Below the pieces are notes generated by a model, which was given only the letters and a program-made list of their open reading frames with translations, did not search any database and was not told the DNA's origin. The position numbers were made by a program, and so were the translations under genes. DNA of 64,000 nucleotides, taken from the NCBI RefSeq assembly GCF_001445655.1, contig NZ_LNBE01000004.1, positions 3,502,420 through 3,566,419 on the forward strand, written 5' to 3'. Below, piece after piece: positions 46,895 through 54,904 of this stretch (position 1 is the first letter of the stretch; every line of letters starts with the position of its first letter). The DNA comes from Streptomyces roseifaciens (GTDB lineage: Bacteria > Actinomycetota > Actinomycetes > Streptomycetales > Streptomycetaceae).

Positions 46895-48346
46895 ATGAGG
46901 ACTGCCTACAGCGTCGAGACCGTACGGGCCGCCGAGCGCGCGCTCATGGCACAGCTCCCCCACGGCGCCCTGATGCAGCGCGCCGCCGCGGGGCTCGCCG
47001 CCTCCTGCGCCGGGCTGCTCAGGCGGGTGTACGGGGCGCGGATCGCCCTGCTCGTCGGCAGCGGCGACAACGGCGGCGACGCCCTCTACGCCGGGGCCCG
47101 GCTCGCCCGGCGCGGCGCCGGAGTGACCGCCGTGCTGGTCGCGCCCGAACGGGCGCACGCCGCCGGACTCGCCGCCCTGCAGGCCGCCGGGGGCCGCGTC
47201 GCCTCCGCCGAGGCCGCGGACCGGGCCCTGCGAGGCGCGGACCTCGTCCTCGACGGGATCGTCGGCATCGGCGGCAAGGGCGGCCTGCGCCCCGACGCCG
47301 CCCAGCTCGTCCGGGCCGCCGCCGACGGCGGCGCGATCCTCGTCGCCGTCGACCTGCCGAGCGGCGTCGACGCCGACACCGGGGAGGTACGCGGCACCGC
47401 CGTACGCGCCGACGCGACGATCACCTTCGGCGCGTACAAGCCCGGCCTCCTCGTCGACCCCGCCCGCGAGCACGCCGGCGCCCTCCGCCTCGTCGACATC
47501 GGGCTGCAGCTGCCCGCCCGGCCCGACGTCGAGTCCCTGCAGCACGCCGACGTCGCCGCGCTGCTGCCGCAGCCCGCCGCGGAGAGCGACAAGTACCGGC
47601 GCGGCGTCGTCGGCGTCGTCGCCGGCTCGGCCCGCTACCCCGGCGCGGCCGTCCTCGCCGTCGCAGGCGCCCTCCACGGCGGCGCGGGCGCCGTGCGCTA
47701 CGCCGGGCCGGCCGCGGACGCCGTGATCGCCCGCTTCCCCGAGACCCTCGTCTCCGCCGGCCCCCCGTCGAAGGCGGGCCGCGTCCAGGCCTGGGTCGTC
47801 GGCCCCGGCCTCGGCGACGGCGCGGAGGCCCGGCAGGCGCTGGAGGACGTCCTCGCCTCGGACGTACCGGTCCTCGTGGACGCGGACGGGCTGCGGCTGA
47901 TGACGGCCGACGCGGTACGGGAGCGCGCTGCGGAGACCCTGCTGACCCCGCACGCCGGGGAGGCGGCGGCCTTGCTGGGCGTCTCGCGCGACCGCGTCGA
48001 ATCCGGCCGCCTGGCGGCCGTCCGCGCCCTCTCCGAACACTACGGCGCCACCGCCCTCCTGAAGGGCTCCACGACGCTGATCGCCTCCACGGGCGGCCCC
48101 GGCCACGGCCGCCGCACGGTCCGAGTCAACCCGACGGGGACACCGTGGCTGGCCACGGCAGGGAGCGGCGACGTCCTGTCGGGACTCACGGGGTCACTGC
48201 TGGCGGCCGGCCTGCCGGGCTGGGACGCGGCCGCGGTCGGGGCGTACCTCCACGGGCTGGCGGCCCGGGAACGGGGGGCTGCGCCGCTGACCGCTATGGG
48301 GGTGGCGGAGGAGTTGCGGGGGGCTTGGAGGGGGGTGGCGGGATGA
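46895..48346 (+). CDS. nnrD: Bifunctional NAD(P)H-hydrate epimerase/dehydratase
   Basis: This 483-residue repair enzyme has an N-terminal epimerase (YjeF-N) domain (LVGSGDNGGDALYAGARLA, ILVAVDLPSGVDADTGEVRG) and a C-terminal ADP-dependent dehydratase (NnrD/carbohydrate kinase-like) domain (GVVGVVAGSARYPGAAVLAV, LTPHAGEAAALLG, ATAGSGDVLSGLTGSLLA). It repairs hydrated NAD(P)H. In actinobacteria it often lies next to alr and acpS. The ATG at 46895 begins the conserved MRTAYSVETVRAAE. Confidence 0.94.
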   Translation: MRTAYSVETVRAAERALMAQLPHGALMQRAAAGLAASCAGLLRRVYGARIALLVGSGDNGGDALYAGARLARRGAGVTAVLVAPERAHAAGLAALQAAGGRVASAEAADRALRGADLVLDGIVGIGGKGGLRPDAAQLVRAAADGGAILVAVDLPSGVDADTGEVRGTAVRADATITFGAYKPGLLVDPAREHAGALRLVDIGLQLPARPDVESLQHADVAALLPQPAAESDKYRRGVVGVVAGSARYPGAAVLAVAGALHGGAGAVRYAGPAADAVIARFPETLVSAGPPSKAGRVQAWVVGPGLGDGAEARQALEDVLASDVPVLVDADGLRLMTADAVRERAAETLLTPHAGEAAALLGVSRDRVESGRLAAVRALSEHYGATALLKGSTTLIASTGGPGHGRRTVRVNPTGTPWLATAGSGDVLSGLTGSLLAAGLPGWDAAAVGAYLHGLAARERGAAPLTAMGVAEELRGAWRGVAG

Positions 48347-48399
48347 CGTCAGGCACGGCACCGGGGAACCACTCGTTCGAGAGAAATCCAGGAGAATGA

Positions 48400-48427
48400 A
48401 GTATGGGTACGGGTACGTACCCATACT
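48400..48427. promoter_or_regulatory. Palindromic toxin-antitoxin operator
   Basis: Perfect 11-bp arms (AGTATGGGTAC and GTACCCATACT) are separated by GGGTAC. The dyad ends 29 bp before the antitoxin start and covers the probable promoter. This is the expected place for autoregulation by an RHH antitoxin. Confidence 0.78.
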
Positions 48428-48456
48428 CTTCCTGCGTGCTGAACAGAGGATTACCC

Positions 48457-48711
48457 ATGGCTGACGCGAACATCCGCATTCCCGCCGATGCCCGTGACCG
48501 TCTCGCCGAGGTCGCCGCAGCAGAAGGCATGTCCCTGCGCGCCTACCTCTCCCGCCTGGCCGACGAGCTCCTCACCCCCGCCGAGCGCGCCGAGCAAGCC
48601 GAGCGAGCCCGCCGGATGCTGCGCGAGTGGAACGGCTACGACCCCAGCCAGGACGAAGAGGAACGGCTCGACGCCGAGTTGGACCGGCGGCTCTCCGAGG
48701 CGGCGCGGTGA
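48457..48711 (+). CDS. RHH-type antitoxin-like protein
   Basis: This 84-residue protein has an N-terminal ribbon-helix-helix-like region (ANIRIPADARDRLAEVAAAEGMSLRAYLSRLADELL) and an acidic, disordered-looking tail (QDEEERLDAELDRRLSEAA). That tail would wrap the partner toxin. The pattern fits a type II antitoxin that represses its own promoter through the dyad at 48400. GAACAGAGGATTACCC is the leader. Its stop overlaps the next gene's start (GTGA). Confidence 0.8.
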   Translation: MADANIRIPADARDRLAEVAAAEGMSLRAYLSRLADELLTPAERAEQAERARRMLREWNGYDPSQDEEERLDAELDRRLSEAAR

Positions 48712-49088
48712 GCGACCACCTCCACATCGTTCTCGACCACACGGCCATGGTGGCCGCCGGCCGCGGCAACGTCGTCGCCTCCCGGCTCATCCACCGCGCG
48801 CACATGGAAGCGGGGTGGCACTTGTACGCACCGACCTGCGCACTGGTCGAGGCCGACCGGGCCCGCCCCGGCACGGCCGAGCATCTCGCCGCACTCCCCG
48901 GCGTCACCGTCCTCGACCTGGACCTGCCGGCAGCACTGGCCATCGCAAGCAGCGGCAGCTGGGCCGACGCACACGCCCGGTACGCGGCCGAGCCGAACCC
49001 CGAGCGACCCGACGGGGCGTTCGTCGCCACGGCGGAACCCGGACGCTGGGCGGGGGAACTCGTGCGGGTACTCGACATCAGCCCTTGA
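48708..49088 (+). CDS. PIN-like toxin-domain protein
   Basis: This 126-residue protein resembles a PIN-type ribonuclease. VLDHTAMVAAGRG near the N terminus offers the first catalytic aspartate, CALVEADRAR a glutamate, and PDGAFVATAE a late aspartate. Spacing is short and one acidic position (GSWADAHARY) is only approximate, so activity is not certain. The GTG start overlaps the antitoxin stop by four bases, the classic antitoxin-first arrangement. Confidence 0.72.
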   Translation: MSDHLHIVLDHTAMVAAGRGNVVASRLIHRAHMEAGWHLYAPTCALVEADRARPGTAEHLAALPGVTVLDLDLPAALAIASSGSWADAHARYAAEPNPERPDGAFVATAEPGRWAGELVRVLDISP

Positions 49089-49116
49089 ACTCTCTGCAGT
49101 TCCTCCGCCGACGGCG

Positions 49117-52100
49117 CTAGTAGCTGATCCAAACTTCGGAGCCCTCAGGCAGCGCGTCCTTGTTGATGACCGGGCCCGAGTGCTGGACGTGCACTTCGAC
49201 CGGGCCCGGATTGCCCAGTAGCGACAGGTCGAGAGTGGCGTCCTGGGTGCCCAGGTCCGGGTCGATGAGATAGATCCTCTTGAGCCGGGGGTAAACACGA
49301 TGCACCTGGGCCAGTCCGGTGAGGCCGAAAGCCTTGTTCAGCTGGAGTTCTTCCACCTGTGGCACCGGTTCGGCTTCCGCCAGGGCTCTCAGGTCCTCTC
49401 CGAAGGCCGTCAGGAACCGGAGCCTCGGCAGTGATTCCAGGGCGACCCGTTGCCTGTAACCGTCGGTGGCATGGACCGCAAGCTGCTCCAGCCCGGGATG
49501 ACCCTCCAGGCTCGACAGCAGCAAGGAGGCAGAGGCTCCCGCCCCGAGGTGCAGGTAGCGAAGTCCCGGAGGCAGTGACAACTCCGGGGAGCGTGACGCG
49601 GCCGCCGTCTGATTCCACTCCAGAGTCAGGTCGTACAGCATCGGCATGCGCTCCAGCGCATCGAGACCATCGGGTCGCTCCCTCAGCCACAGTCTGAGCT
49701 GCCGTAGCGCCCTCCCGTCCAGCTCATCCAAATGGACAACGCGTTCGGACTCGACGACGCGCAGAACACGTAGCGAACAGCAATCGCGCAACGTCCGCAG
49801 GTCGACCTCGTCCTGGTCCCGGAAAGTCACATCGGCGAGAACCGGCGTGGCCAGATCCATCAGGTCACCGGCAAGCCGACCGCGGACCGCTACGCGAGGC
49901 CGTCCGCCGAGCTGCTTCAGCACGGTGAGGTGTTCCCGCGATTTCACTACGAATTCGAGCTCGTCATGGGCATCGCCTTCGTATGCCAACCGGCTGATGA
50001 CTGCAGCCCCGTAGGACTCGGCCGCGAACCGGTCCCATGCCCACGCAAGCTGCGCCCGTACTCTCAGGGACGGATGGCCCGCGTACAGCGAGAGCAGCGG
50101 CACCGCCTTCTCGTCGGCCACCGCCGTCGCCGCGACCACCACCGCATAGGCGACGTCATCCGTCAGCCCCTCGGGACCCGGCAGGAGATCCAGCACTACC
50201 CGCCCCGCCGCGGCGAGCTCCTTGGCAGCCGCCAAGTCCCCCGGCGGTACGAGCTCCGCCGCCGCCTTCTCCACGCGGGCGCGGACCTCCCAGTCGACCT
50301 CCGTCGCGTGTTCGAGGCACGCCGCGGCGAGGAGGTGGAGGCGGGCGCGGTGGCCCGGTTCCTTGTCGCCGCGTTCCAGCAGCAGGCGCAGAAGCTCCGC
50401 GCGGGCGCGCGGCGGGGCGTGGCCGACGGCCATGCGGAGGACGTCCTCCCACTGGTCGTCGTGGGCGTGGTGGACCAGGACGTCGAAGTCCCAGTCGTCC
50501 ACGGCGGCCTGGGCGCCGAGGTAGTCCTGGAAGGTGCGGTGGATGAAGTCGAGGGTCTCGTTCGTGGGGCGGCGCAGGAGGCCGCTGCGCAGGACGAGGT
50601 GGCGCAGTATGTCCTCGGCGCTGCCGCGGGCGGCCACGGCCGGCATGGCGGGCAGGGCCCGGTCGAGGATCTCGACGGCCTTGTGCCACTCGATGACCGT
50701 ACGGCCGTTGCGGATCAGCCAGTAGGCGATCTTCTGCAGCAGGGCGACCTGCTGACCGTGCTCCAGCTCCGGGCCGTCCTCGCCGACGACCACGCCCCGC
50801 TCGCGGTCGCGCCGGACGAGCAGCAGCTCCAGGGCGGCGCGGTAGAGCTCCATGCGGCCGTGCGGGAGATAGCCCTTGCGGGAGCGGTTGAGGGCGCAGA
50901 TCAGGGCGCACATCAGGGGGTTGGTGGCGAGCATGCCGAGGTCGCGCTTGGTGACGACGGCGGTGGTGAGGGAGTCGCGGAACGCGCGCAGGGGCTCGTG
51001 GTGGTGCGCGCCCGCGGCGTCGTGCCAGCGGCCGATGAACGAGACGACGTCGCCGCGGCTCATGGGGAGCAGTTCCAGCTCGGTGAAGCCGGCGTCGGCG
51101 AGCCAGCCTTCCCTGACGGCGGAGGGGCGGGTGGTGATGACGTAGCGGGCGTCGGGGTAGGCGGCGAGGAGGTCCTTCACCCAGGCCAGGGTGCGGCGGC
51201 GGTCGGCCTCGGGGACCTCGTCCACGCCGTCGATCAGCAGCAGCGCGGTGCCTTCGGTGAGCCTGCGGGTCACCCAGCCCTGGGCGGCGGGCAGCCCGGC
51301 GAGCGGGCCTGCGGCCGAGGCCAGGAACTCCTCGGGCTGCGGGAGTTCGCCGCGGCGGATGAGCGTACGGAGGGGGAGGGTGAGCGGCATGCAGCCGCTG
51401 AGGTGGCCGAGGCCGGGCGGCAGGTCGCCGCGGGCGGTGATGGTGGCGAGCCACTGCAGCAGCGTCGTCTTGCCGGAGCCGGCGGCGCCGCGCAGGAGCA
51501 CGCGGCGGCGGCCTGCGAGGGCTTCCTCGGCGCGCTTGGGGGAGGGCGTGGAGTTCTCGGGGAGCCACTCCCCCATCGCTCCGGCCTCGGCGCCGCCCGC
51601 GCCGCGTGCCGCGCCGCCGGTCAGTTCCAGGCTCAGGTAGGCGGCGTCCAGGGGCCAGGTCTCGCCCTCGCCGTCGGAGAGGGTCAGGCCGATGATCGTC
51701 AGTTCGCCGGACTTCTCGACGATGTAGTCGCGCAGGCGCCGTTCGAAGGCCTCGATCTCCAGCTGCCGCGGCGAGGCGAGGGAGCGGGACTCGGGCTTGT
51801 GGCCCACGAGCAGGCATTCGCTGAGGAACGCGAAGTCCTGCCAGAGCGTGGCGGACGGGGTGACCGTGAGCCGCCCGTGCCGCCAGCCGCTCGGGTCGGC
51901 GCAGACCACGCCGGCGAGCAGGCCGTCCACGAAGACGGCGGCGCCGGACATCCCGGCCCACGGCGAACCGCCGTCGGCGGGCGGCTGCGGGGGCCCGTAC
52001 TCGCTGTCGAGGACGTGCCGGCCGCTGAGCAGGTTGCTGCCCGGCTTGAGGGAGCCGACGATCTGCTCGGTGTCGAGCTCGCCGGCTTCGTCGCGCTGGA

Positions 52101-52431
52101 CGTGCGGGAAGCCGATGGCCTGGGCGCCGGGCCAGACCCTCAGGTCGTAGGCGCGGCCCCAGACGAGGGGTTCGAAGGATTCGGCGACGTCCTCGGAGAC
52201 GAGGTCCCGCTCGCCGACGAGCAGGGCGACGTCGCAGCGGCGGTTGTCGTCGCGCGCCCAGACCACTCTGCAGCGGACCTGCCCGACGCCGCCGGGGACG
52301 ATCACCCGCGGGTTCGCGCAGTCACCGACCACGTGTGCGGCCGTCAGCACCAGGTTCGGGGCGAGGAGGTATCCGCTGCCCTGATTCCGTCCGAATACCG
52401 CTGCGATACGTTCCTTCGCCGGGTGCACCAC
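49117..52431 (-). CDS. Trypsin-NACHT-LRR NLR-like protein (putative phage-defence STAND ATPase)
   Basis: This 1104-residue protein has three parts. Residues 1-205 form a trypsin-like protease: LTAAHVVGD (His near 33), RRCDVALLVG (Asp near 67) and GMSGAAVF (Ser near 162). Residues about 310-480 form a NACHT P-loop domain: Walker A GAAGSGKTT at 315-323, Walker B LLLIDGVDEV near 397-406, then TTRPSAV. Residues about 480-870 are helical, followed by LRR-like sequence (LRVLRVVESERVVHLDELDG, LPPGLRYLHLG). This domain order is that of bacterial NLR-like STAND defence proteins, where a sensor triggers an effector. It stands alone; a trypsin effector has been noted in such proteins, but I cannot say whether this exact clade is described. 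Confidence 0.85.
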   Translation of the reverse strand: MVHPAKERIAAVFGRNQGSGYLLAPNLVLTAAHVVGDCANPRVIVPGGVGQVRCRVVWARDDNRRCDVALLVGERDLVSEDVAESFEPLVWGRAYDLRVWPGAQAIGFPHVQRDEAGELDTEQIVGSLKPGSNLLSGRHVLDSEYGPPQPPADGGSPWAGMSGAAVFVDGLLAGVVCADPSGWRHGRLTVTPSATLWQDFAFLSECLLVGHKPESRSLASPRQLEIEAFERRLRDYIVEKSGELTIIGLTLSDGEGETWPLDAAYLSLELTGGAARGAGGAEAGAMGEWLPENSTPSPKRAEEALAGRRRVLLRGAAGSGKTTLLQWLATITARGDLPPGLGHLSGCMPLTLPLRTLIRRGELPQPEEFLASAAGPLAGLPAAQGWVTRRLTEGTALLLIDGVDEVPEADRRRTLAWVKDLLAAYPDARYVITTRPSAVREGWLADAGFTELELLPMSRGDVVSFIGRWHDAAGAHHHEPLRAFRDSLTTAVVTKRDLGMLATNPLMCALICALNRSRKGYLPHGRMELYRAALELLLVRRDRERGVVVGEDGPELEHGQQVALLQKIAYWLIRNGRTVIEWHKAVEILDRALPAMPAVAARGSAEDILRHLVLRSGLLRRPTNETLDFIHRTFQDYLGAQAAVDDWDFDVLVHHAHDDQWEDVLRMAVGHAPPRARAELLRLLLERGDKEPGHRARLHLLAAACLEHATEVDWEVRARVEKAAAELVPPGDLAAAKELAAAGRVVLDLLPGPEGLTDDVAYAVVVAATAVADEKAVPLLSLYAGHPSLRVRAQLAWAWDRFAAESYGAAVISRLAYEGDAHDELEFVVKSREHLTVLKQLGGRPRVAVRGRLAGDLMDLATPVLADVTFRDQDEVDLRTLRDCCSLRVLRVVESERVVHLDELDGRALRQLRLWLRERPDGLDALERMPMLYDLTLEWNQTAAASRSPELSLPPGLRYLHLGAGASASLLLSSLEGHPGLEQLAVHATDGYRQRVALESLPRLRFLTAFGEDLRALAEAEPVPQVEELQLNKAFGLTGLAQVHRVYPRLKRIYLIDPDLGTQDATLDLSLLGNPGPVEVHVQHSGPVINKDALPEGSEVWISY

Positions 52432-52622
52432 TGTCCCCTCCGCGCGCGTTTTCCGCCAACCGACGATACGTCAGGAGGGCTGGCGTGACAGGAGGTTCCC
52501 CGCAAGTGCGGACGACATCTCCGGGGCGCCAGTGCCGCGTCCGTTTCCCGTCGGTCCCGCGGCCCGGGGCCCGCGGACGCCAACCCGGCGGACCCCGCGA
52601 AGAACCCGGACGGGGCAGGCAC

Positions 52623-52658
52623 CCGGCCCGGTGCGCCGACGAGGGCGCACCGGGCCGG
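52623..52658 (-). terminator. Terminator after MerR gene
   Basis: A 15-bp perfect stem (CCGGCCCGGTGCGCC and its complement) with a six-base loop lies 26 bp beyond the MerR gene stop at 52684. It is the only notable element in the 252-bp space between the two minus-strand genes. Confidence 0.8.
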
Positions 52659-52683
52659 ACCCTGCGAACGGACAGGGTGGGCC

Positions 52684-53679
52684 CTACCCCCGCACCCCGG
52701 CCCGCAGCGCGGCCGTGAACCACTCCGTGGCCGGCTCCATGTCCGGCAGCGCCCAGCCGTTGATCACGGCGACGAGCCGCCAGTACTTGCCGTAGCGCGG
52801 GTCGTTGCCGGTCTCCAGCCTCTCCAGCAGCCAGGCCCGGAACTCCGGCCCGTCCTCGCGGCGCGACACCTCCGCGAGGGCGGCGGCGAGCTCGTCGACG
52901 TACGGCCGGGCCGCGGGGCTGTCCGGGGCGACCCCGGCCTTCCGCGCCTCGGCCGTACGCTCCTTGATCACCTGCGCGGCGTGCTTCGTCCGCTCGCCGT
53001 CGGGGCGCCCGGACTCCCGCCAGGCCCGCGTCTGGTCCTCGGCCGCGCGGCGGATCCCGGCCCGGAAGTCCTCGTCCCGGACGAGCTCCGCGAGCTCCAC
53101 CCAGGCGTCGAGCTGCTCCTGCGAGGGGTCCTCCGGCAGCCGGGGCATGCCGTTGCGCATCGAGGCGAGGAAGTCCGGGTCGACGTCCAGGCCCTCGAAG
53201 GCGCTGTCGATGAATTCGTCGATCAGGCGGCGTCGTTCCTGCTCGGACAGGGTTGCGAGCTTGTGCATGAGTTCCAGCTCCTCGGGTGTCGACCCGCGCC
53301 CGGCCACCGCCCGCAGCACGGCCTGACGCAACCGCAAGGTGCGGATCTGCACGTCCAGGGCCTCGGCGTGGACGGCCGCGACCTCGGGGACGGTGATCTC
53401 CCTCTCCAGCACCTGCCGGATGACGGGGAGCCCCACGCCGAGGTCGCGCAGCGTCCGCACGAGGCCGAGGCGCGCGAGCGCGTCGGGATCGTAGAGGCGG
53501 TAGCCCGCGGGTGTGCGGTCGGTCGGCGGCACCACGCCCGTGTCGGACCAGAACCGGATGGTCCTGACCGTCAGCCCGGTCAGCCGGGCCAGTTCCCCGA
53601 TGGAGTGCAGGGAGTGCGGGGATTCCGGGGATTCCGGGGGTTCCCGGGAATCCCGGGAGTACGAGGTGTCGTCGTCCAT
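52684..53679 (-). CDS. MerR-family regulator with TipAS-like C-terminal region
   Basis: This protein of about 331 residues has a MerR helix-turn-helix (SIGELARLTGLTVRTIRFWSDTGVVPPTDRTPAGYRLYDPDALARLGLVRTLRDLG, split by eye), a coiled dimerisation helix and a C-terminal domain of about 200 residues. That domain is rich in acidic helices (LSEQERRRLIDEFIDSAFEGLDVD). This arrangement resembles TipAL, whose C-terminal domain binds thiopeptides. The ATG at 53679 is chosen because the promoter geometry predicts a leaderless transcript; a GTG three codons upstream is possible. Confidence 0.85.
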   Translation of the reverse strand: MDDDTSYSRDSREPPESPESPHSLHSIGELARLTGLTVRTIRFWSDTGVVPPTDRTPAGYRLYDPDALARLGLVRTLRDLGVGLPVIRQVLEREITVPEVAAVHAEALDVQIRTLRLRQAVLRAVAGRGSTPEELELMHKLATLSEQERRRLIDEFIDSAFEGLDVDPDFLASMRNGMPRLPEDPSQEQLDAWVELAELVRDEDFRAGIRRAAEDQTRAWRESGRPDGERTKHAAQVIKERTAEARKAGVAPDSPAARPYVDELAAALAEVSRREDGPEFRAWLLERLETGNDPRYGKYWRLVAVINGWALPDMEPATEWFTAALRAGVRG

Positions 53680-53686
53680 GTCCCTC

Positions 53687-53717
53687 ACCTTGGAGTCTCC
53701 GGTCGCTGGAGAGTCAA
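53687..53717 (-). promoter_or_regulatory. MerR-type autoregulated promoter with 19-bp spacer
   Basis: On the minus strand, TTGACT (-35) and CAAGGT (weak -10) are 19 bases apart. The spacer holds a GAGTCTCC-type dyad (53694-53714, one mismatch). This is the distorted-spacer geometry that MerR proteins act on. The start of transcription would fall at or next to the ATG at 53679. Confidence 0.65.
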
Positions 53718-53826
53718 CAACGGATTCGCGGGCGGTCGATTACGGCACACCCGGCAAATGAGACAAAAAGGGAGAAGTGTGCGGGAGACTTGCCCGCACA
53801 TCGACCCCCCATCCCCGGGAGTTCCC

Positions 53827-54066
53827 ATGACACCCACCACCAAGGCCGCCGGCGCGGCAGCCGCCGCCACGCTCCTCGCCGCCGCGGGCGCCGGCGCGGC
53901 CACCGCCGACAGCGTCGCGGTCGGCACCGCGCACAAGTCCCCCGGCGTGATCTCGGGCAACGTGATCCAGATCCCCATCCACGTGCCCATCAACCTGTGC
54001 TCCCTCACCCTCGACGTCGTCGGCCTGCTCAACCCGGCCTCCGGCAACGTCTGCATCAGCGACTAG
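53827..54066 (+). CDS. Short chaplin
   Basis: This 79-residue secreted amyloid-forming chaplin has a signal peptide of about 28 residues (AGAAAAATLLAAAGAGAATA). One chaplin domain follows: SPGVISGNVIQIPIHVPINLC, then CSLTLDVVGLLNPASGNVCISD. The two domain cysteines are present and can form the conserved intramolecular disulphide. Compared with the usual NxCGNTVDV, the CGN segment is replaced by CSL. Chaplins coat aerial hyphae and spores. There is no sorting signal, so it is a short (ChpD-H type) chaplin. GGGAG precedes the ATG. Confidence 0.92.
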   Translation: MTPTTKAAGAAAAATLLAAAGAGAATADSVAVGTAHKSPGVISGNVIQIPIHVPINLCSLTLDVVGLLNPASGNVCISD

Positions 54067-54076
54067 CTCCGCAAAA

Positions 54077-54121
54077 AGCCCCGCCCGCGCGCCTCCGGAG
54101 GAGGAACACACGGACGGGGCT
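54077..54121 (-). terminator. Minus-strand terminator with U-run
   Basis: A stem of AGCCCCG (54077-54083) and CGGGGCT (54115-54121), read on the minus strand, is followed by a T-run at 54077-54073 (TTTTT). It is a classic Rho-independent terminator for the minus-strand unit ending near 54135, and it also lies 10 bp beyond the chaplin stop. Confidence 0.7.
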
Positions 54122-54134
54122 GTGGTGACGCCCC

Positions 54135-54233
54135 TCAGACGAGCGTGATCCCGGCCTGGGCCTTGATGGTGTCCACGGCCTCGCGGATGAGCAGCCGAAG
54201 GGGCACGACGGTCCACCGGCCGCCCTTGCGCAT
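54135..54233 (-). CDS. Tiny hypothetical frame before the terminator
   Basis: A 32-codon frame (MRKGGRWTVVPLRLLIREAVDTIKAQAGITLV, split by eye; GTG two codons upstream also possible) lies between the 54259 gene and its terminator. It has a plausible basic helical sequence, but there is no known homology, so it is low confidence. It would be the second cistron of the minus-strand unit. Confidence 0.35.
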   Translation of the reverse strand: MRKGGRWTVVPLRLLIREAVDTIKAQAGITLV

Positions 54234-54258
54234 GATCACGGCCTTGCCGTGCCGCGGT

Positions 54259-54756
54259 TCACCCGCCGTTCCCCCACCGGCTCGCCCGGTTCGCCTCCGC
54301 GACCTTCGCGCTCAGCTGCTCGGCCTCCGTGGCGGGGCGCAGCAGGGCCGGTTCCGCCTCCCAGGCTTCGCCACCGGCGGGCGGGCGCAGGCGCAGACGG
54401 GCGCCTTCCGCGGCGACGACCTGGGCCAGTCTTCCGCCGCGCGTGTCCACGACGAACGCCCCGACTGCGGGCGTTGCGCGCTCCGCGCGGGTTGAGCACG
54501 TGCACGTGAGCAGGGAATGCCTGGGCCTGAGGTCGATGCCGTGGGCCGTCGCCCATACGTAGACGCCGCACGCGGCGGGCTTCTCTTGCGCGGCCGGGGG
54601 TACGGCCGGGACGGCGGGCGCGCCGGGCGCCGCCGGGGCGGCCGGTACGGCCGGTACGCCCGGGGCGGCCTGAGCCGACGCGGCGGGTTCCTGCCCGGCG
54701 GCCGGTTTACGGCCGATCCTCAGCCGGGCGGCGAGGCGGCGGATAGTGTGGCGCAT
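54259..54756 (-). CDS. Hypothetical protein with Pro/Ala-rich linker
   Basis: This 165-residue protein has a basic N-terminal region (MRHTIRRLAARLRIGRKPA), a PAAPAVPAVP-type linker (about residues 20-60) and a folded-looking C-terminal part (KPAACGVYVWATAHGIDLRPRHSLLTCTC) with three or four cysteines. No domain is recognised. AGGAG sits eight bases before the ATG. It is in the accessory island next to the XRE regulator. Confidence 0.68.
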   Translation of the reverse strand: MRHTIRRLAARLRIGRKPAAGQEPAASAQAAPGVPAVPAAPAAPGAPAVPAVPPAAQEKPAACGVYVWATAHGIDLRPRHSLLTCTCSTRAERATPAVGAFVVDTRGGRLAQVVAAEGARLRLRPPAGGEAWEAEPALLRPATEAEQLSAKVAEANRASRWGNGG

Positions 54757-54856
54757 GTCGACGCTCCTGTGTGGCGTGGGCCGTGCCCCCGGGCCGTTCG
54801 CGCGGTCGCGGGGGTCCTTCCGACCACCACAGAGTGACGACACAACAGAGCCGGAA

Positions 54857-54904
54857 CTACCAGGAGTTGCTGATAGCTCCGGCCATCACCTCGCCGTGCG
54901 TCAC
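54857..54904 (-). CDS. 15-codon peptide overlapping the XRE-TPR regulator stop
   Basis: A GTG start overlaps the stop of the XRE gene by four bases (GTGA) and encodes VTHGEVMAGAISNSW, then TAG. The last residues are a compact hydrophobic-polar motif. The linkage to an XRE-TPR regulator is the arrangement expected of a peptide signal pair, but no export signal is visible. Confidence 0.4.
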   Translation of the reverse strand: MTHGEVMAGAISNSW

